The notes below the pieces were generated by a model. It was given only the letters and a program-made list of their open reading frames with translations. It had not been told where the DNA came from and made no database searches. 50,753 nucleotides of DNA from Flavobacteriaceae bacterium (GTDB lineage: Bacteria > Bacteroidota > Bacteroidia > Flavobacteriales > Flavobacteriaceae), in the NCBI GenBank assembly GCA_947459635.1, contig CANHEA010000009.1, positions 1-50,753 on the forward strand, read 5' to 3'. The translations under genes and the position numbers were made by a program. Shown here in pieces: positions 24,885-32,927 of this stretch (position 1 is its first letter; each line of letters starts with the position of its first letter).

Positions 24885-27368
24885 TTACGGCTGTTTTGAA
24901 TAAAATGAATTTTCAATATTGGTATAAAAGCTATCAGTGTCTGCATTATCTACAGCACCATCTCCGTTTAAGTCGGAAGCAAGAACTCCAAAACTTGAAT
25001 TCTCGATATCTAAAAATAATTCCGTAGAATCACTATTGTCAATAGAATCATCCTGATTGATATCTCCGGAATAAAACGCCCAAATACCAGTATCAATCTG
25101 ACTCATATTATTCCCATACGCTTTAGATATTGCATTTGAAAAATCATAGTTAAGGGCTGTATTTCCTACTGCTTGCGGCGTATTGCTCCAGGTCTCAATA
25201 AAATTACGGCCATAAACTGCAATATAGTACGATCCGCTTGGTAAAGAAGCAAAATTACAAACCGCTGTACCGTTTGTTTGAAGCATGGCTGTTGTAGTTC
25301 CTACCACGGACAAATTCACCGCATTATGCAAAGTCACTGTCACAGTCTCTACATCCGTAGTACTTACACCAACACCTTGAAATAAACGCACCGGTCGCAT
25401 AGCCCGAGTTCCCATGTCATAATAATCCTGCACGAAAAACTTAAGATTGACGACAGCACCACATCCTATTGTAATTGTCGTACTAGCCGTCGCAGCACAT
25501 TGACCAGTAGTCGGCGTAAACGTATAATTGGTAGTAGCCATATTATTTAATGCTGGCGACCAAGTACCAACAATGCCATTTATTGAAGTGGTGGGCAATG
25601 GCGCTAGAGTGCTACCAGGGCAACTCGCACTAACCGATGCAAATGTGGGTGTGACTAAAGAAGAACATGGAGTTGCAATGGTATTAGAATTAGCTGAAAT
25701 TACGGTTCCGTTTTTGGCTCTTAGTCGATAGTAATAAATTGTACTTGCTGTCAATCCATTAACTATCGAAGAAGTGGTACTTTGTCCTACAATTGGCTTG
25801 CTTTGATAACCTGATACATAAGAATCAACCAAATTGATCGTATTGAAAGAATGAATACCTAAATCTGAAACATCATCTAAATCAGCAGCAGTCCATTGCG
25901 TCACCAACGTGGGGAAACCTGATGCTGGATTGATGGTCACTCCCGACATTATCGTTGGTAAACGTACCAAAGTCTTATCCAGCGTAGTAGAAGTTCCATT
26001 GATCCAAGCAGTTCCTGGGTCCTCGCCTATTCGTCCAAAGATATCTACATAAGAACTAGTAGAAATTTTAAATAAAGCAATGGCATCATCCCCATTGAAA
26101 TCTACACTTGTTGAACTCGCGGCAGTGCCAGTATATATTGTAGCATTTACATTCCTATAAACAACTGTAGCACCATTCGCTAAAGTACCGCTCAACTGAT
26201 TTGTTACTGAAGCCACGGTCGACCCGTTTAGAAATAGCTGGAGTCTATAATCACTTAAGTTTACGGATGCCCCTGTTCCATTATAAATTTCTATGTATCT
26301 ATTAGATCCGGACCCTTCAACATATTCTGAGAACAACAAATCGGTTGTAGTTTGCGTGTAGGCATTTGAAAAATTGGGAGTAGTGCTTACGTCCAGTAAA
26401 TAACCATCAATTGCATTAGAAACAGTATTCCAATTCGCAACAAATGAATTCGCAGTTACCGATGTAGCAGCTGTTGCTACTGGAGCAACCACCACAAGAG
26501 GTGCTCCCCAAATGGCAGATACATACTCTGGATGATCAACAAAAGGATTTCTGTTGTGCTGCGGCGTCTGGTAATAAATAGCATCATTTCGTGCTATTTC
26601 TTTCGCACTTACCGGATCGCTGGTACTCCAGTCTAAAAGCATATTTAAAAACCATGGTTTATATTGATTTCCCGTAATAATGTCGGCAATTTGCGTAGTT
26701 GAATTAGCCGTTACCCATCCGCTGACTTGGTCTTTATACCTTGTTATGATGTAGAGATACGCTCTTGCAAAATCACCTTTATATTCGTCTATTGGTTCAA
26801 ATACAAAACCTGTATAACCTGTAACGCCGCAATTCCCCACTTTACTACCATTGGTAGATGTCCATGAAACAGCACTTGAGTTTACCTTTCCGATAGGATA
26901 ATTGCTTTTTTTCAAGTTGACATATTGATCAGAAGGAAACAAATGATGTAAATCGCTATACTGCGGATTTGTTGCATTATCAACGCCACCCCACCAAGAT
27001 TTCGGAAAACAATGCTCTCTTGAATAACAATTGCCTTCTGCAGAGGCATTGCCACATTGTGAAGTAAACAACGTGTAAGTGTAGGCTGGCGTACTCGCAG
27101 GACGATCACTATACATATCCCATATTACAGTAGGAGCGCTTGGTCGAACGTCTGTAAATTCATAAGCATTCCAAACATCAAAGCTTGTGCTTGTGTAAGG
27201 TAACTTAACATGCCCTGTGCTGATTATTGTTTTCAATGCTGTCCTTAAGTTTTCTCCACTTAAGCCTGTTGCACTCGTATAATAACCCGATGGAATCTGA
27301 CTCCAAGAAACATTAAGAAATAGAGCAAATAAAACAACCAAACAAAAGCGTAACGTAATCTTCATCAT
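24885..27368 (-). CDS. secreted endonuclease I with lamin-tail, FN3 and dockerin-like regions
   Basis: The 827-aa protein has a signal peptide (to about residue 24, VSWSQ), then an endonuclease I (EndA/NucM, beta-beta-alpha metal) domain at about 40-285. Active-site motifs are REHCFPKSWWG with H119, and SDLHHLFPSDQYVNLKKSN with H141/H142. FN3-like segments (about 300-335 and 510-570) flank a lamin-tail domain (LLFSEYVEGSGSNRYIEIYNGTG, about 345-470). The end carries two EF-hand/dockerin-like calcium loops (GDINQDDSIDNSDS and SDLNGDGAVDNADT) and no T9SS sorting domain. It should degrade extracellular DNA/RNA, giving nutrients or processing biofilm DNA. Leftward, apparently monocistronic. Confidence 0.92.
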   Translation of the reverse strand: MMKITLRFCLVVLFALFLNVSWSQIPSGYYTSATGLSGENLRTALKTIISTGHVKLPYTSTSFDVWNAYEFTDVRPSAPTVIWDMYSDRPASTPAYTYTLFTSQCGNASAEGNCYSREHCFPKSWWGGVDNATNPQYSDLHHLFPSDQYVNLKKSNYPIGKVNSSAVSWTSTNGSKVGNCGVTGYTGFVFEPIDEYKGDFARAYLYIITRYKDQVSGWVTANSTTQIADIITGNQYKPWFLNMLLDWSTSDPVSAKEIARNDAIYYQTPQHNRNPFVDHPEYVSAIWGAPLVVVAPVATAATSVTANSFVANWNTVSNAIDGYLLDVSTTPNFSNAYTQTTTDLLFSEYVEGSGSNRYIEIYNGTGASVNLSDYRLQLFLNGSTVASVTNQLSGTLANGATVVYRNVNATIYTGTAASSTSVDFNGDDAIALFKISTSSYVDIFGRIGEDPGTAWINGTSTTLDKTLVRLPTIMSGVTINPASGFPTLVTQWTAADLDDVSDLGIHSFNTINLVDSYVSGYQSKPIVGQSTTSSIVNGLTASTIYYYRLRAKNGTVISANSNTIATPCSSLVTPTFASVSASCPGSTLAPLPTTSINGIVGTWSPALNNMATTNYTFTPTTGQCAATASTTITIGCGAVVNLKFFVQDYYDMGTRAMRPVRLFQGVGVSTTDVETVTVTLHNAVNLSVVGTTTAMLQTNGTAVCNFASLPSGSYYIAVYGRNFIETWSNTPQAVGNTALNYDFSNAISKAYGNNMSQIDTGIWAFYSGDINQDDSIDNSDSTELFLDIENSSFGVLASDLNGDGAVDNADTDSFYTNIENSFYSKQP

Positions 27369-27639
27369 ATCATTATTCCTAACCTAGGTAACAAAAGTAG
27401 TAAAATTAATTCCATTTGAACATATTTCCGAGCTACTAGCAAAACAGTTTTACTTTACCAAACCCTACTGCTAAGGCAGAGGAGCTACTTGTTTGGATGC
27501 TGTAGTAATTAAAAGGCGGAACAAATTATAAAAATCAAAACTACTAGCAAAAACAAACCATGATGAGTTTCAAATAAACAAATCTTTGCGTCAATTGAAG
27601 CTTTAACATCAGCAATCCCTGTATTTTCAATTAAAGAAC
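27369..27639. other. intergenic region upstream of the endonuclease
   Basis: On the minus strand TACTTTTG (27392-27399) may be the endonuclease -7 element, about 25 bp from the start codon. No gene is evident in the remainder up to the terminator at 27640. Confidence 0.4.
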
Positions 27640-27670
27640 AAAAAAAAGCATGAGTCATAAACCCATGCTT
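27640..27670 (-). terminator. intrinsic terminator of the 27702-27956 gene
   Basis: On the minus strand AAGCATG and CATGCTT (27664-27670 and 27646-27652) form a 7-bp stem with an 11-nt loop followed by a T-run (27640-27647). It lies about 30 bp past the stop codon at 27702. Confidence 0.75.
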
Positions 27671-27701
27671 GTTGTCTAAAGATGTTCTCATTGCAATAAC
27701 T

Positions 27702-27956
27702 TTATTGCTGCTCTTTTTCGTCTTTCCTCGCCTGCTCTTTTGCCTGTTTCCTTGCCGCCTTTTTTGCCACTTTCTCATTGTATGCACGCTGGGCATCTAT
27801 TCTAGCTTGTCGTTCTTGATCAACTTGAGTAGGACGCTGAGGTTCTTGCTGAATTCTGTCCTGATCGTTTTCTTGACGGTCGTCTTGTTTTTCTACTTGT
27901 GCAATGGCCATGACCGTACTAGCAAGAAAGACACAAGTTAAAAATAATTTTTTCAT
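27702..27956 (-). CDS. small secreted charged protein, hypothetical
   Basis: The 84-aa product has a signal peptide (MKKLFLTCVFLASTVMAIAQ) followed by a very polar, Gln/Glu/Lys/Arg-rich region with likely coiled-coil helix (DQERQARIDAQRAYNEKVAKKAARKQ). It is probably periplasmic. A good terminator follows it, which supports a real transcript. I know no function; similar short Gln/Lys-rich secreted proteins occur in Flavobacteria. Confidence 0.65.
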   Translation of the reverse strand: MKKLFLTCVFLASTVMAIAQVEKQDDRQENDQDRIQQEPQRPTQVDQERQARIDAQRAYNEKVAKKAARKQAKEQARKDEKEQQ

Positions 27957-28170
27957 GACTCCTTAATATTTAGAATTAAAACACAATACAAAGCTAGACT
28001 TAAAAAGAAGAAACCGCTTTCAATATCTTATGGAAAACTTGCTTAATTCTGCTTTTATTACAGAATTTATTCCACATTACAGAAACACTTTTTGAAAACA
28101 TCTTGTTGTCTAACGCTTCCTGTGCTACCAAAGATATAGCTACCATAGAAAACGATTTTGCTGCTCTTAC

Positions 28171-29241
28171 TCAAATCTTTATGGTCAAATTTGAAGTTAG
28201 TGAAAAATTGCCCTGCGAGTCGTTAGCAAATATTTTATCCCTTGAACGGTAGAGTTTACCTTCTATTCGAAAGATAAATTTATCCATGATTTTATAGTCA
28301 AAATTTGTCGAAAATCCAGACACTTGAAAACCATTGACTGTATTACTTGCAATGACTATTTGGTTTTTATCATGATAATATTCGCCCCGTAGTGCAACAT
28401 TTGTTCTTTCAGTCAAGGCGTATCTTATAATTGCTACTGGTGAATACCAAATACCATAATTGGTTTCTTTGTATTTATCCGTTCCAAAATCAAACCCCAC
28501 AATGGCACCAAGTTTCTTATGCACTTGATATTGCATATATAAATTGTGAAAGGTTCTGAATGACCTTAGACTATCAGCTTTGGCAGTGCCAATGAAATTA
28601 CTGTAATTAAAACTCAAATCTTCTCTGGGCTTGTAATTGAGTTGTACTCCAAAGGAAGGTTGACGGTAAGAGGTGGAAGTTCTAATCCTTTGCCAGCCGT
28701 TTAGCACTACAAATCCAAGATTCAACTGCTCACTTTTATTCGAGAAACTCAACTTTACTCCTGTTTCGTAGTATGGCGAGTTTTCGGCCAAAATGCTTCT
28801 TGTTAATGTCCAACAGTCGGCACTAACTGCACTTTCAAAACCAATATGCGAAGGCATTATCCCGCCATCTAACCAAAGATTATGCTTATTGGAAAGCTTT
28901 ATCCCCAGAGTGGCTTCATACACATATTGAGCCCATATAGGTTCTGTGACTAAATTATATTGTGCATAATTTCCAGCCATCAAGCTCAAATTGCCTCTCC
29001 ATTTTTTTGCAGCATATTTTGCACTAACCATGGCAAGATTTACATTCAATGTATTGTGCAGTTTGTGGTTATACATAAAATCTGCCTTCTCGTGGTGCCT
29101 CGGTTGGGAAAAATCATAACCATAATAAAGCTCCCCATAGCCACTAAAAGTAAATTTCTTGATCGAATCACTTTGAGCAAATGACATAGCTGAATGCATC
29201 CCCAGTAACAAGATTAAAACATGTCTCACTTTTCTATTCAA
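28171..29241 (-). CDS. outer-membrane porin, beta-barrel porin-2 (OmpL-like) family
   Basis: The 356-aa protein has a signal peptide (to about 22, SAMSFA-Q) and many alternating amphipathic strands ending in an aromatic or hydrophobic residue (FTFSGYGELYYGYDF, LWLDGGIMPSHIGFESAV, GVQLNYKPREDLSFNYSNF, IVGFDFGTDKY, FSTNFDYKIMDKFIFRIEGKLY). The motif GGIMPSHIGFE and the order of strands match the bbp2/OmpL-like family as I remember it. It likely forms a passive pore in the outer membrane. A short membrane-protein gene lies just upstream. Confidence 0.8.
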   Translation of the reverse strand: MNRKVRHVLILLLGMHSAMSFAQSDSIKKFTFSGYGELYYGYDFSQPRHHEKADFMYNHKLHNTLNVNLAMVSAKYAAKKWRGNLSLMAGNYAQYNLVTEPIWAQYVYEATLGIKLSNKHNLWLDGGIMPSHIGFESAVSADCWTLTRSILAENSPYYETGVKLSFSNKSEQLNLGFVVLNGWQRIRTSTSYRQPSFGVQLNYKPREDLSFNYSNFIGTAKADSLRSFRTFHNLYMQYQVHKKLGAIVGFDFGTDKYKETNYGIWYSPVAIIRYALTERTNVALRGEYYHDKNQIVIASNTVNGFQVSGFSTNFDYKIMDKFIFRIEGKLYRSRDKIFANDSQGNFSLTSNLTIKI

Positions 29242-29256
29242 TACTTTTTTTGGTGA

Positions 29257-29454
29257 TTACTTCCTTCTACGAATAAGCAAAATTGAATTAATACTCAATA
29301 GCAGCATCAAGGCAACGTAGGCTATTTTTTCGACCATCCTAGCTTCGAAATTTTCATTAATCCCGTTATATAAAATCCATAGGACAAAAAGAATGTTGCC
29401 CGCAATTGTTGTCGCAGTAAGCAGCACGAATAGACGAGATTTCTCATTTTTCAT
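29257..29454 (-). CDS. small two-helix membrane protein, hypothetical
   Basis: Starting at the Met at 29452-29454 gives a 65-aa protein with two hydrophobic segments (about 8-29 and 44-61) and a basic C-terminus (RRRK). A longer version beginning at 29502 would add 16 residues with no signal-like features. It ends 15 bp before the porin gene and is probably co-transcribed. Function unknown. Confidence 0.6.
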   Translation of the reverse strand: MKNEKSRLFVLLTATTIAGNILFVLWILYNGINENFEARMVEKIAYVALMLLLSINSILLIRRRK

Positions 29455-29582
29455 TGTAGTAGATATTGAAGTAGCATTTAAATACGACACGAGCAACCGC
29501 AATCATGCTATAAATATAAAAAAACTGTAGCTTTATTGGACCGTTTTTCCTGAATTTAAATATTTGCCATATAAGAGGTAGG

Positions 29583-29792
29583 TTAAGATTTTTTTACATA
29601 TTCCAGCAAGTCTCCAGGCTGACAATCCAGCACTTCACAAATCGTTTCCAGTGTACTAAATCGTATCGCTTTTGCTTTCCCAGTCTTTAAAATCGATAAA
29701 TTAGAAAGTGTCAACCCTACTCTTTCGGAAAGTTCATTTAATGACATTTTTCTCTTGGCCATCATGACGTCTAAGTTTACAATAATCGCCAT
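29583..29792 (-). CDS. XRE/YozG-type transcriptional regulator
   Basis: The 69-aa protein is a single Cro/C1-type helix-turn-helix domain: VNLDVMMAKRKMSLNELSER, VGLTLSNLSILKTGK and a final ETICEVLDCQPGDLLEYV. It starts 3 bp after the stop of the DUF2975 gene. DUF2975-plus-HTH pairs (YoaS/YozG in Bacillus) are common; the regulator probably controls its own operon and may respond to a membrane signal through DUF2975. The target is unknown. Confidence 0.9.
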   Translation of the reverse strand: MAIIVNLDVMMAKRKMSLNELSERVGLTLSNLSILKTGKAKAIRFSTLETICEVLDCQPGDLLEYVKKS

Positions 29793-29795
29793 AAT

Positions 29796-30332
29796 TTATA
29801 CGGTTAAGTCGTTTTCATTCTGAAGTTCAACGCCTCTCGAAAAAATAATTGCAATCACATAAATCACAGCAGCCATCAAAATAAATGCTTGACCGTCTGC
29901 CCAAAACTCCTCTAATCTGTTGATGTCGTATCCTCTGTGTGATAAATTTCTGGTAGTTTCTCGAGCTATAAAACTCAAAATTCCAATTGAAAAAGTGTAA
30001 TAACTCAATAGGGAAATCTGCCTCGAAACAAAGCTGTCAAATGGTTTTGACAGGTCAATTTTAGAAACCAATCTGATCACGATATAAAATAGAATCGCTT
30101 TCAAAACAGCAATGATCAATATAAAACTGTACATATTATAAAAAGTCAATTTGCTCCGATCGTGCATTTTACTTAGGTTCAATTTCTGATACAAATTGTG
30201 GACAGCTTCAGGCTTGAACAGACTAAAAATAAAATTGAATAGCAGGGCACCCGCTTCGACGCAAAGGCCAACAAAAATGATCCAAGATACAATCTGTACC
30301 ACGGTAAAAACGAAGTTATTTGGTTTTGTCAT
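29796..30332 (-). CDS. DUF2975 membrane protein
   Basis: The 178-aa protein has four predicted membrane helices at roughly 10-36, 62-86, 106-122 and 148-166 and a conserved region with SKIDLSKPFDSFVSRQISLLSY near 88-110 typical of DUF2975. It is the first gene of the DUF2975-XRE operon. It may sense membrane state and signal to the partner HTH protein, but this is inference from pairing. Confidence 0.85.
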   Translation of the reverse strand: MTKPNNFVFTVVQIVSWIIFVGLCVEAGALLFNFIFSLFKPEAVHNLYQKLNLSKMHDRSKLTFYNMYSFILIIAVLKAILFYIVIRLVSKIDLSKPFDSFVSRQISLLSYYTFSIGILSFIARETTRNLSHRGYDINRLEEFWADGQAFILMAAVIYVIAIIFSRGVELQNENDLTV

Positions 30333-30700
30333 AATAGTAAAACGTTTAAATTACGAGACGAATATAATAAATAATTATTGATAAACAATAAATTTTTATT
30401 AAATATAAAACATTGAGGCTCTTGCAATTTAATTGAAATGACTTTTTATAGGTCAGAATTCTTGTTGCACAACAACAATAGGCAACCACAAACAAAGAAG
30501 TAAAAATCTATTTCAAACTTTTGAATCACTTAAGTACAATCTGCAAAAGAGTTCAAAATAATTAACCTATTAATAAATAAAGCTGTACTTTAACAGCTTC
30601 GAACGCGACTACCCAAAGTCGGAGTTAGAGTTTCTACGTTTACACTAAAACACTATCCAATAGTAATTCCTCACATCAGGAAAACTAATCAACAAACCAA
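30333..30700. other. intergenic region between divergent genes
   Basis: The 368 bp separate the DUF2975 gene and the next secreted protein gene. It is AT-rich with no gene, repeat or convincing operator that I can see. Confidence 0.4.
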
Positions 30701-31750
30701 ATGAAAAAAATCTACATTCTCCTACTTTTTCTCTTCTCACTTGCAGATTTGCATAGTCAAATGATTGCTGGACTAGATGTATTCAATTCGCAAAACAGCC
30801 TACTCACGAGCAGTGCTCCAGCTGCAAATTGCGACGTGCAGTTAAGCTTTCAAACAACAAGTACGTCCCCTGCTGGACTGGCATTTGACGGGACGTATTT
30901 ATATTCTTTAGATTCAACGGAGCCATTAATCTACAAGTATACTCTTGACGGACAACCCGCAGGAACCATTCCGTTTCCACCAGGCACTGCTAGTCCCTAT
31001 TTCGGCGATATGGATTATGACGGGACCAATTTATGGCTAATGGCAGAGCAGCAGGGCATTTTGTATAAATTGAATCCTTTAAACGGTGACGTTCTCAGCT
31101 CCTATGTAATATCAACTGCCTTAGATCCTAATTACTATGCATGCGCTTATGATAACGGATATCTGTGGATTAGCGAATATTATAGTGGTCACAAATTAAT
31201 TAAAGTTAATGCAACCACAGGTGTAATTGAAAATACAATTCCAATATTAGGAGAAATCTTATCCCTTAAAATCATAAGTGGAGATTTATATGGTATTGAC
31301 ATTTACTCTAACTTGGTGCACAAATTTGACCGAACTACAGGCGAAATTATTTCGTCAACACCATGGTGCATCGCTGTAAATCAATTTCCAAGAGGTTATT
31401 GCGTGGCAGACAATGCTATCTGGGGACTTAGTGGCGGGGCAATAAATGGAGGTACCCAAAGTATCAAAAGATTCGAAAGTGCGCTATTATCAAATGAATA
31501 CTTCGAAACAGCAAATTATGAAATTACAGTTTTACCCAATCCTGCTTCCGATATTGTCCAAATTACTGCTGCAACATCAAATATTGTTGGCTTTGAAATC
31601 TTTAATACCATTGGAGAAAGCGTTGATAGAAGGAACTGTGATGTTTCAGGGCGTGTTACTGTCGATATTTCCAGGTTTCAAAAGGGAATTTATTTTATTA
31701 GAGTGGCTACTAAAAATGGCAGCTATCTCAAGAAATGCATTAAAATGTAA
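30701..31750 (+). CDS. secreted beta-propeller-like protein with T9SS sorting domain
   Basis: The 349-aa protein has a signal peptide (about 1-20, ADLHS-Q). Residues about 45-260 form repeats typical of YVTN/SMP-30-type propellers: GLAFDGTYLYSLDSTEPLIYKYTLDG, GDMDYDGTNLWLMAEQQGILYKLNP, ACAYDNGYLWISEYYSGHKLIKVN and SGDLYGIDIYSNLVHKFDRTTG. The end (VLPNPASDIVQI, FEIFNTIGESV, FQKGIYFIRV, KKCIKM) is a type A T9SS sorting domain. It is probably secreted or surface-attached; the ligand is unknown. A strong terminator follows. Confidence 0.88.
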   Translation: MKKIYILLLFLFSLADLHSQMIAGLDVFNSQNSLLTSSAPAANCDVQLSFQTTSTSPAGLAFDGTYLYSLDSTEPLIYKYTLDGQPAGTIPFPPGTASPYFGDMDYDGTNLWLMAEQQGILYKLNPLNGDVLSSYVISTALDPNYYACAYDNGYLWISEYYSGHKLIKVNATTGVIENTIPILGEILSLKIISGDLYGIDIYSNLVHKFDRTTGEIISSTPWCIAVNQFPRGYCVADNAIWGLSGGAINGGTQSIKRFESALLSNEYFETANYEITVLPNPASDIVQITAATSNIVGFEIFNTIGESVDRRNCDVSGRVTVDISRFQKGIYFIRVATKNGSYLKKCIKM

Positions 31751-31835
31751 TTATAATTAGAGACTTTTTGTATGGTGTAGATTTTTGTATACGGTGACTC
31801 CAACCAATTAAACTAAACTAATAAAAGTAAAATTG

Positions 31836-31866
31836 AAAAACCTCTGCCTTAAATCAGAGGTTTTTT
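31836..31866 (+). terminator. intrinsic terminator after the 30701-31750 gene
   Basis: AAAAACCTCTG (31836-31846) pairs with CAGAGGTTTTT (31855-31865) over an 8-nt loop, ending in six T. It is strong and near-symmetrical. It shows that a short open frame overlapping it (31833-32027) is not a gene. Confidence 0.9.
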
Positions 31867-32010
31867 GTTTTGGTGCCAACGCATACCAAAGTTCTATCTT
31901 TATCCGAATGGGTATCTCACAATTAATACTATTGCTGTTGCATATCAAAATCAATTTACTATTTTTAGCATTTTATTTTAAAACCATTATCCTACTAATA
32001 GCGTTACTCC

Positions 32011-32697
32011 ATGTTTATACAAATTAAGAATGCCTTTTGGGCGTTTTGTTTATTGGCTTGCTTCCCCCTATACGCGTTTGGCCAAATATTGCTCTTCATA
32101 CATGAACATAATCATAAAGATTTTTATCTCGGGCTAACTAAATATAGTTCCTCATGGACCACTGCGCATCTTGTTTTGATGTTATCACTTTTACTTATGA
32201 TTCCTGCTTACCTTGCCATTGGCGCTTTTCTAAAAAATCGTAACTACCCTTTTTGGTTTGGACTTGGTTTTCTCTTTGTCATACTTTCGATTTTTGTCAT
32301 GTTTGGTCAATTTACTATTGATTTATGTTTGGTTGAAGTATTCAAATTACCACAAGATAAAGCATACCTCTTGTTAGGCAAGATTCAATCTAATAGTATC
32401 ATTGAACCTTTGTTTTACGATAATTCCAAATTGTTCTTCCTTTTTAAGTACCTAGATTTTTGGTTCTTAAGTCAAATTTTTCTCGCCGGGGCTTTTCTAT
32501 CTGCGAGAAAACTTCCTAAATGGGAATTAGCAATCTTTTTTGCGGCGTTAATTCTCACACAATTAGGACCGCTCTTCGACCCTTTTTACGGCAGAATTGT
32601 AAAACGAGTTGGGTATGCACTATTTAGTGTTGCCTATTTTCCTATCGCGGTATATATTTATAAAAATAAGCAGAATAAACTTGTCACAAGGGAGTAA
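32011..32697 (+). CDS. six-helix integral membrane protein, hypothetical
   Basis: The 228-aa protein has six hydrophobic segments at about 8-30, 50-74, 80-108, 149-167, 172-193 and 200-218, with few charged residues in them. I do not recognise a family; the motif HEHNHKDFYLGLTKYSSSW near 31-49 is distinctive. No signal or operon partner is evident. It could be an uncharacterised DUF4386-like multipass protein, but that is a guess. Confidence 0.7.
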   Translation: MFIQIKNAFWAFCLLACFPLYAFGQILLFIHEHNHKDFYLGLTKYSSSWTTAHLVLMLSLLLMIPAYLAIGAFLKNRNYPFWFGLGFLFVILSIFVMFGQFTIDLCLVEVFKLPQDKAYLLLGKIQSNSIIEPLFYDNSKLFFLFKYLDFWFLSQIFLAGAFLSARKLPKWELAIFFAALILTQLGPLFDPFYGRIVKRVGYALFSVAYFPIAVYIYKNKQNKLVTRE

Positions 32698-32927
32698 GAT
32701 TGTACCTAAACTCTTTGACTATCCATACATCAGCTATTGCTGCAATTTTTAATTCCAAAGTAAATCTTTGCGAAATACACTTAGAACTTACCACACCTTT
32801 TGCATGGAGAATACTAGAAAAGTTTTATGTTTTTTTGTAACAAGTATAACGTTTGCGTGTCTATTGTAGCAAAATAAATGATTGGACTAGTCAAAAGCCA
32901 ATACTAAACGTCAATATCACCGACTGC

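Noticed and set aside
31833..32027. 64-codon open frame
   Set aside because: It begins on the terminator stem at 31836-31866 and overlaps the next gene start; no family features.
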